Shown: piece by piece, positions 59,097 through 64,000 of the stretch
How the letters are laid out: every line of letters starts with the position of its first letter
How positions within the stretch are numbered: position 1 is the stretch's first letter
Assembly: GCA_945892985.1 (NCBI GenBank)
Contig: CAMDDU010000002.1
Coordinates: 113,568 to 177,567, forward strand
DNA length: 64,000 nt
DNA from: CAITSH01 sp945892985
GTDB taxonomy: Bacteria; Pseudomonadota; Gammaproteobacteria; Burkholderiales; SG8-39
Direction: 5' to 3'
Made by a program: the position numbers and the translations under genes
The notes under the pieces: model-generated
What the model saw: only the letters and a program-made list of their open reading frames with translations
Database searches by the model: none
Told to the model about the DNA's origin: nothing

Positions 59097-61958
59097 TCAG
59101 CCTGCCGCCTTTTGAATAACGAACTGGTACATCCCGATAAACGTATCGGGGTTTTCGTTTTCAAAAGACTGCCATTGCGCCAGATTGGTGGCGGCACGAT
59201 CGTCGGGGAAACGCCGCTTGTACGCGCGCAGGACCTCAGCGTCGACCCTAAACCCCAGAAACACGAGCGCATTGGCGCGAAGAAACGCATCAATGTCCGT
59301 CAGTGTCAGGCGGTGCTCTTGAACATGAAAAAGTAAATCACGGCAATCGCTGGTGTTATAAAAATCTTTTAATTTGAGCGTGGTCCCAAAATCGGCCTTT
59401 TTGTCCAAATCCACCAAAACCTGGCGAAACTGCCTGATCTCGTTGGCGCTGGCGCCATGGCCGGCCTGCGCGATAAGTTTGCGCACACGAACAACATTCC
59501 TTCGCGCCACTTCGCTATAAAGGCCCAGGTGCATGAAACCGCCAGGGCGCAGCCGCGACAACAGCGTCAGCCATCCGGCCCAGGGGTCGGCCAAATGGTG
59601 CAGCACCCCGGAGGCATCAATTAAATCGAACGTACGGTCCAGCGAGCCCAGCTTGAGCAGGTCCGCTTGCGCGTATTCAATCGAGGTGAGGCCCAACTCC
59701 AGCGTCTTGCGCTGGGCGTAACACAGGCTGCTGCGGCTTAAATCCACAGCCAGAACCCGCGCCCCGCGGTAGGTTTGCGCCGTGTCAATCGAGAGGTGTC
59801 CCGTGCCGCAACCGGCAACCAGGATGTCCGGCTTATCGTAGTGGGCGGCCCCGACAATAGGTGCCAAGGGCAAAAGCTGGCGCAGTACAACGCCCACAGG
59901 CTGGGGCTTGTCGTTTGGGGCTATGTTGATCCAGCGCGGGTAGGGGTTTTGCTCATATTGATTCTGAACCCGCAGCGACACGGCGTCATCGATCTCGGTG
60001 AGCCGGGTAATAGCGGCGTTCAATTGCCGTTCTGTCTCGGGCTCGCGAAGCTGCTGCGTCAGTACAGATTCAATCGGCACAGGCCATGGCGTCTGCAACA
60101 GACGCGCGCCGAACGCTAGGGCGTGCAGCGGGAAATAAGCCGCCACCACCACCGGCCACAGCGCAGGCACCGGCGTACCGGCTTCCAGCGCGGCCGCCAT
60201 GCGATCGCGCAAATCGCTCGCCTTACGAAACTCTTTATCGGAGTGTGAGAACACATACTCGTTGATGAAGCACTGGCGCGCCAGCGCACAGTAAAAGAGC
60301 AAGGCTGCGTCTAATACCTTAATTGACTCGGACTCCCCAGCCACGCCGGGCGCGCTGCCTGCAGCGGGCATCGCCGTAACCGTGTCCAGAAAGACCCTGC
60401 GCGCCATCGTCAGAAACCGCTCCATAGGCATGTCGCAGAGGCTGTCTGAGACGAGCAAGGCGCACAGCAGCGGGTCAGATCCGAGGCGGCTGGGGCGGTT
60501 GATCTCTGCTGCGTTACCGGCACTATGCTTGCCATACAACTGCTGTGCGTTTAGCGCGCGCGGCCAGGCCGTGTTGGCACGGCTGATGTACGCCCCGAGG
60601 TTTGGGTCGAGCTTGAGCAATGAAAAGCTAACCTGAGTCAACTCGCTGGGCCTGCCCCAGCACTCGGTTATGGCGCGAACCAAGTGGGTTTTGGTTTCGC
60701 TGCCGATGTGGGTGAAACGGATTTGTTTGACGCAAAAGCAAAATGCTCTTTTCGTTTCCGCGGTTTCTTCTATGCGCAAGGCCTCAGTGATGGCCTGCAA
60801 GGCCTCAAAATAAAGGCTTTGCTCCTTGCGTGTGTTGGCCAGATTATTAAGTACGATGGCGAGGTTCTTGTGCGCCACGGCAAAGCCGGGCTTGATTTGG
60901 ATCGCCAGGCGGTAACTCATCAGGGCTTCGTCGAGCCGACCCAAATGTTGGAGGGTCGTTCCCAGATTGTTGTGCAAATCGGCGTAATCGGGCTTGAGCT
61001 GTATCGCGAGGCGATAACTCGTCACGGCCTCCTCCGGCCGCCCCAAAGCACTGAGGATGTTGCAAAGATTAAAGCGCGCCGCGGTGTAAGCGGGTTTTAG
61101 TTCTAGCGCCCGTCGGAAGCGCGTCTCAGCCTCATCAAGCCGGCCCAAACGATAGAGTACGTTGCCCAAGTTATTGTAGGCCGCGAAGAAATCAGGCCTG
61201 ATCGCCAGCGCTTGTTGGCAACTTGCCTCGGCTTCTGCAGGTCGGTCCAAGGCAAAGAGGGCGTTGCTCAGGTTGTTGTGCGCCTCGGCGAAATCAGGCT
61301 TGATCGCCAGCGCTAGTCGGCAACTCGCCTCGGCCTGATCAAATCGGCCTAAAGCATGCAGGGCGTTGCTCAGATTATTGTGTGCTTCCGCATCCTGGGG
61401 TGAGAGCGCGGCCGCTTTTTGCATGAGGGGCAGGGCCTCGTCAACCCGCTCCATTTCCATCAGCGCCGCGCCCAACACCTTCCAAGCCAGGCCGTGCTGC
61501 GGAAAGCGCGCCGTCATCGTCCGGGCCAGCGCTTCGGCCTCCGCATAGCGTGCTGCGGTAAACAAACCCACCAGCGTCTCCATCGCTTGCGGGCCGGGAT
61601 GATGCGTATCCAGGCGCAAGACCAATGCCTCCAGGGCATCGCCGGCGAGCCCGCGTTGCTGGCACGCCCCGATGATTTGTCTTGCCTTATCGTGGCTGCC
61701 GGCCTGTATCAGGGCATCAAGGTAACCGAGCCAGTGCTGGTCTTGCGCCGGGTTGGCCTCTACGGCGGCCTGAAAGTGCGGTAAGGCTGCCGCAGCCTGG
61801 TTCATCTGCAAGGCGAGCATCCCCATATTGTGGTTCGCATCCGGGTGGTTCACCTGTGTGCCCAGAATGCTGCGGTAAAGCCCTTCGGCCTCTTGCAATT
61901 GACCCACCTTGTGATGGGCGATCGCTTGCAGCAAGAGCTGATCTATCGTCTGATTCAT
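59097..61958 (-). CDS. TPR-repeat protein with C-terminal SAM methyltransferase domain
   Basis: About 953 residues from MNQTIDQLLLQAIAHHKVGQ; an in-frame ATG at 62006 is rejected because the matching stretch in the paralogue is interrupted by a stop. Residues 1-400 are tetratricopeptide repeats (units like AEAHNNLSNALHALGRFDQA). After a long middle part of unknown fold, a class I methyltransferase occupies about 705-830: DILVAGCGTGHLSIDTA, VLAVDLSRSSLCYAQR, DASGVLHHLADPWAGW. TPR-methyltransferases may modify proteins or glycans held by the repeats; the substrate is unknown. Its N-terminus is a duplicate of the next gene's. Confidence 0.85.
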   Translation of the reverse strand: MNQTIDQLLLQAIAHHKVGQLQEAEGLYRSILGTQVNHPDANHNMGMLALQMNQAAAALPHFQAAVEANPAQDQHWLGYLDALIQAGSHDKARQIIGACQQRGLAGDALEALVLRLDTHHPGPQAMETLVGLFTAARYAEAEALARTMTARFPQHGLAWKVLGAALMEMERVDEALPLMQKAAALSPQDAEAHNNLSNALHALGRFDQAEASCRLALAIKPDFAEAHNNLSNALFALDRPAEAEASCQQALAIRPDFFAAYNNLGNVLYRLGRLDEAETRFRRALELKPAYTAARFNLCNILSALGRPEEAVTSYRLAIQLKPDYADLHNNLGTTLQHLGRLDEALMSYRLAIQIKPGFAVAHKNLAIVLNNLANTRKEQSLYFEALQAITEALRIEETAETKRAFCFCVKQIRFTHIGSETKTHLVRAITECWGRPSELTQVSFSLLKLDPNLGAYISRANTAWPRALNAQQLYGKHSAGNAAEINRPSRLGSDPLLCALLVSDSLCDMPMERFLTMARRVFLDTVTAMPAAGSAPGVAGESESIKVLDAALLFYCALARQCFINEYVFSHSDKEFRKASDLRDRMAAALEAGTPVPALWPVVVAAYFPLHALAFGARLLQTPWPVPIESVLTQQLREPETERQLNAAITRLTEIDDAVSLRVQNQYEQNPYPRWINIAPNDKPQPVGVVLRQLLPLAPIVGAAHYDKPDILVAGCGTGHLSIDTAQTYRGARVLAVDLSRSSLCYAQRKTLELGLTSIEYAQADLLKLGSLDRTFDLIDASGVLHHLADPWAGWLTLLSRLRPGGFMHLGLYSEVARRNVVRVRKLIAQAGHGASANEIRQFRQVLVDLDKKADFGTTLKLKDFYNTSDCRDLLFHVQEHRLTLTDIDAFLRANALVFLGFRVDAEVLRAYKRRFPDDRAATNLAQWQSFENENPDTFIGMYQFVIQKAAG

Positions 61959-62167
61959 TTTTAAGCTCGCGGGTTCGTCTGGCGTAGTCTGGGGGGGCGA
62001 TGCCATGGTGGTTTTTTATACCGGTTCAGAGAATGACAAGGAGGGCCGGCTGGGGGGCGGTCGGATGAATACAGGGGCGCTGCCTTAAACGGCACCGCAG
62101 TCGCTAATTCTTTTACCACATCGACTACACAGCGCCTGTTCACTCTGCACCGGCGCCTTGCCGGCCA

Positions 62168-63886
62168 TCATACTGCCGGTTCGGGACAAGACTCGATCCG
62201 CAGCAGATCAAACCACGGCATCACGCGGTTATGCGCCGCCGAAACGATCGCCACCTGACCGACTTTGAGTTCAACCGGCGAGGCGAACACATAAGCGCAG
62301 CGCGTCCAGCCCGATGCCGCCGCTTTGACCGACGGGTGGTTCTCAAACACCTTGTCGGCAAACATCTCCAGCCGTATCCATTGAATGATGCCCAGGCAGC
62401 GCCCCGCTGTTGTCACCGCAATGCGCAGGGTCTTGGTCTGCGGCGCCGCGCCTAGGGCGTGCTCAAAATCAAACCGGAACGCCGCCGTGTCGGCGCTGAG
62501 CAGGTCGATCGCCAGGTCGCTGCGCGCAATGGTCTGGCGCCGCGGCACGATTTTGTTAAAAGGGCGTAAATTAAAACCGCAGGCCTCTTCGACTGCAAGA
62601 TTGCTGCCAAGGCCCTCGCCACCGAACAGCGCGATCATGATGCTGCCGGCTGCCGGAATAATGCGGCAGCCTGGCTTGATCAGGCGGCGCTTGGCGTCCT
62701 CTATGCTTGACAGTACGTGCTCGGCCAGCAATTCACTGGAGAGAATTTCCGAGACCAGGATGTCCGCCCGTTGCGGCAGGTCTTCACCAAGCTCAATCGC
62801 CGTGGATTTTTTGCCGATCAGCCTGATGCGCTGATCCAAACCGTTTGCGGCGATGACCTCCTTTGCGGTGGCGGCGACAAGCGGTTCGGCTTCGCAGGTG
62901 GTCACGCTTTTTGCGCCCAGCCGCGCAGCCATCATGGAGAGCAGCCCCGAGCCGGTGCCGATCTCGAACACATTCGAATCGGGCGTGACCGCCGCCCGCA
63001 GCGCCTCGTAATAGGCCGCGTTGCGCAGGGTGTCGTTCATCATCGGCACGTGCCAAAGCGGCACCAGCCGCGCTAGCGCCGACGCCAACCCGCCGTGGGC
63101 GGCAAGCAGCGCGGGGTCGAGGGCGATTGCGGCGCGGTAACACCCGATTGCCTCCTCGAACCGGCCGAGTTGGTAGAGCGTAAAGCCCAGGTTATTGTGT
63201 GCCTGGGCGTAATCGGGCTTGAGTTGCAGTGCCCGGCGGCAACTTATTTCGGCGGCCTCGAGTTGACCGAGTTGACCGGAGGTACTCAGGGCGTAGCCCA
63301 GGTTGCTGTGTGCCTCCGCGTCAGAGGGCGATAGCGTGGTGTTTCTTTGCATCGGGAGCAGCGCCTGCGCAACCTGCCCCATTTCCATGCGCACCAAACC
63401 CAATACTTTCCAACCCGCCACGTGCGCCGGAAACTGTTCCGTCATCGTATGGGCGAGCGCTTCTACCTCGCCGTAGCGCCCGGCAGCAAACAAAGACACC
63501 AGCGTGGCAATCGCCTGCGCGCTGGGCGCGCCTGAATCCAAACGTGCGGCCAGGGCGTCAAGGGCGTCGCCATTGAACCCGCGTAGCCTGCCCGCATCAA
63601 TCACCTGTCTTGCCACATCGGGGCTGCCCGCCTGTAGCAGTCCATCCACATAACTGAGCCAGTACTGCTCTACCTCAGGGTTGGCCTCTAGCGCGGCCTT
63701 AAAGTGGGGCAAGGCCGCCGCTGCCTGGTTCATCTGCACTCTGAGCACCCCCAGATTGTGGTTCGCATCCGGGTGATGCCTCTGTGTGCCCAGAATGCCG
63801 CGGTAAAGCCCTTCCGCCTCTTGCCACTGGCCGGCCTGATGGTGGGCGATCGCTTGCTGCAAGACCTGATCTATCGTCTGATTCAT
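62168..63886 (-). CDS. TPR-repeat protein with PRMT-like methyltransferase domain
   Basis: A 572-residue protein from MNQTIDQVLQQAIAHHQAGQ. Residues 1-270 are TPR-type repeats closely matching the N-terminus of the neighbouring gene (DANHNLGVLRVQMNQAAAAL). The C-terminal part is different: a SAM site VFEIGTGSGLLSMMAARLGA, TCEAEPLVAATAKEV, then DILVSEILSSELLAEHVL, which recalls the double-E region of protein arginine methyltransferases, and a beta-barrel-like end. It probably methylates a protein. With the neighbour it forms a tandem pair sharing a front end but not a catalytic end. Confidence 0.85.
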   Translation of the reverse strand: MNQTIDQVLQQAIAHHQAGQWQEAEGLYRGILGTQRHHPDANHNLGVLRVQMNQAAAALPHFKAALEANPEVEQYWLSYVDGLLQAGSPDVARQVIDAGRLRGFNGDALDALAARLDSGAPSAQAIATLVSLFAAGRYGEVEALAHTMTEQFPAHVAGWKVLGLVRMEMGQVAQALLPMQRNTTLSPSDAEAHSNLGYALSTSGQLGQLEAAEISCRRALQLKPDYAQAHNNLGFTLYQLGRFEEAIGCYRAAIALDPALLAAHGGLASALARLVPLWHVPMMNDTLRNAAYYEALRAAVTPDSNVFEIGTGSGLLSMMAARLGAKSVTTCEAEPLVAATAKEVIAANGLDQRIRLIGKKSTAIELGEDLPQRADILVSEILSSELLAEHVLSSIEDAKRRLIKPGCRIIPAAGSIMIALFGGEGLGSNLAVEEACGFNLRPFNKIVPRRQTIARSDLAIDLLSADTAAFRFDFEHALGAAPQTKTLRIAVTTAGRCLGIIQWIRLEMFADKVFENHPSVKAAASGWTRCAYVFASPVELKVGQVAIVSAAHNRVMPWFDLLRIESCPEPAV

Positions 63887-63984
63887 TGTTCGTTAAGCGC
63901 GCGGGCTCGTCTGCCGTGGTCTGGGGAGGGGCGATGTCATGGTGATTGTTTATAGGCGTGCAAAGAATGGCAAGAGGGGGCTGC

Positions 63985-64000
63985 GGGGGGGGGGGGGGGG
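63985..64000. other. terminal poly-G run
   Basis: Sixteen G in a row end the window. The matching upstream region of the neighbouring TPR gene has only shorter G runs, so this could be a contig-end artefact. Confidence 0.6.

Noticed and set aside
61959..62006. ATG at 62006 as the start of the large TPR gene
   Set aside because: The equivalent stretch upstream of the paralogue at 63886 has a stop in that frame, while both proteins align exactly from MNQTIDQ.

Overview
The window is GC-rich DNA, densely packed with genes, that looks like a betaproteobacterium, probably Burkholderiales. The main reason is the large set of periplasmic binding proteins of the TctC/Bug family: ten copies, two of them damaged or lacking a signal peptide. 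With them are CaiB-type CoA-transferase, MaoC, dienelactone hydrolase, CocE/NonD hydrolase, BKACE, SDR and TRAP genes typical of soil or water catabolic generalists. No tRNA, rRNA, CRISPR array, phage gene or insertion sequence was recognised.

Layout. 0-6 kb is mostly housekeeping: the tail of a GMC oxidoreductase, a small membrane protein, a cbpA-cbpM chaperone pair behind a sigma-32-like promoter, MarC, a YgiN-like monooxygenase, an MgtC-like protein, a Q/N/G-rich protein and a secreted FKBP. 6.3-15.1 kb is a catabolic block on the plus strand: Bug, LysR, CocE, Bug, an ACMSD-like amidohydrolase, dienelactone hydrolase, MaoC and a family III CoA-transferase. It ends in a deletion scar where the 5' ends of a second cocE and a second amidohydrolase meet. 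15.7-18.9 kb is a complete TRAP transporter (dctPQM). 18.9-24.0 kb on the minus strand carries an orphan xanthine-dehydrogenase-like large subunit, BKACE and CocE, divergent from a Bug gene. 24.2-31.0 kb continues with cupin, racemase-like, SDR, MhpD-like hydratase, Bug and two SDR genes.

31-35 kb holds two small proteins, then a Gfo/Idh/MocA-type oxidoreductase coupled to a diheme and a triheme cytochrome c. 35-41 kb is a duplicated transport-protein region: two NMT1/THI5-like binding proteins without signal peptides, three Bug proteins (two a fresh tandem pair) and a decayed alpha/beta hydrolase. 41-45 kb has an epimerase with an internal stop codon, an MFS transporter, a secreted basic protein and a methyltransferase. 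At 45.3-45.6 kb is a compact unit with promoter, a perfect Shine-Dalgarno, a 27-codon ORF and a terminator. 45.6-53.7 kb is a LysR-associated aromatic-degradation-like block (frameshifted Bug, SDR, leaderless Bug, FAD hydroxylase, extradiol-dioxygenase-like VOC protein, Bug, GlcG/HbpS-like protein). 53.8-57.3 kb has a long membrane-anchored coiled-coil protein and a ketopantoate-reductase-like protein. 57.5-59.1 kb is a more AT-rich patch with a PemK-like toxin-antitoxin pair and a winged-helix regulator. The window ends with two tandem TPR-methyltransferase paralogues.

Two themes run through the window. First, binding proteins and catabolic enzymes without their usual partners (no TctA/TctB, no XDH small subunits) and several fresh pseudogenes point to rapid turnover of catabolic gene sets. 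Second, short perfect or near-perfect tandem repeats with unrelated 7-15 bp units recur just upstream of genes, at least ten times.
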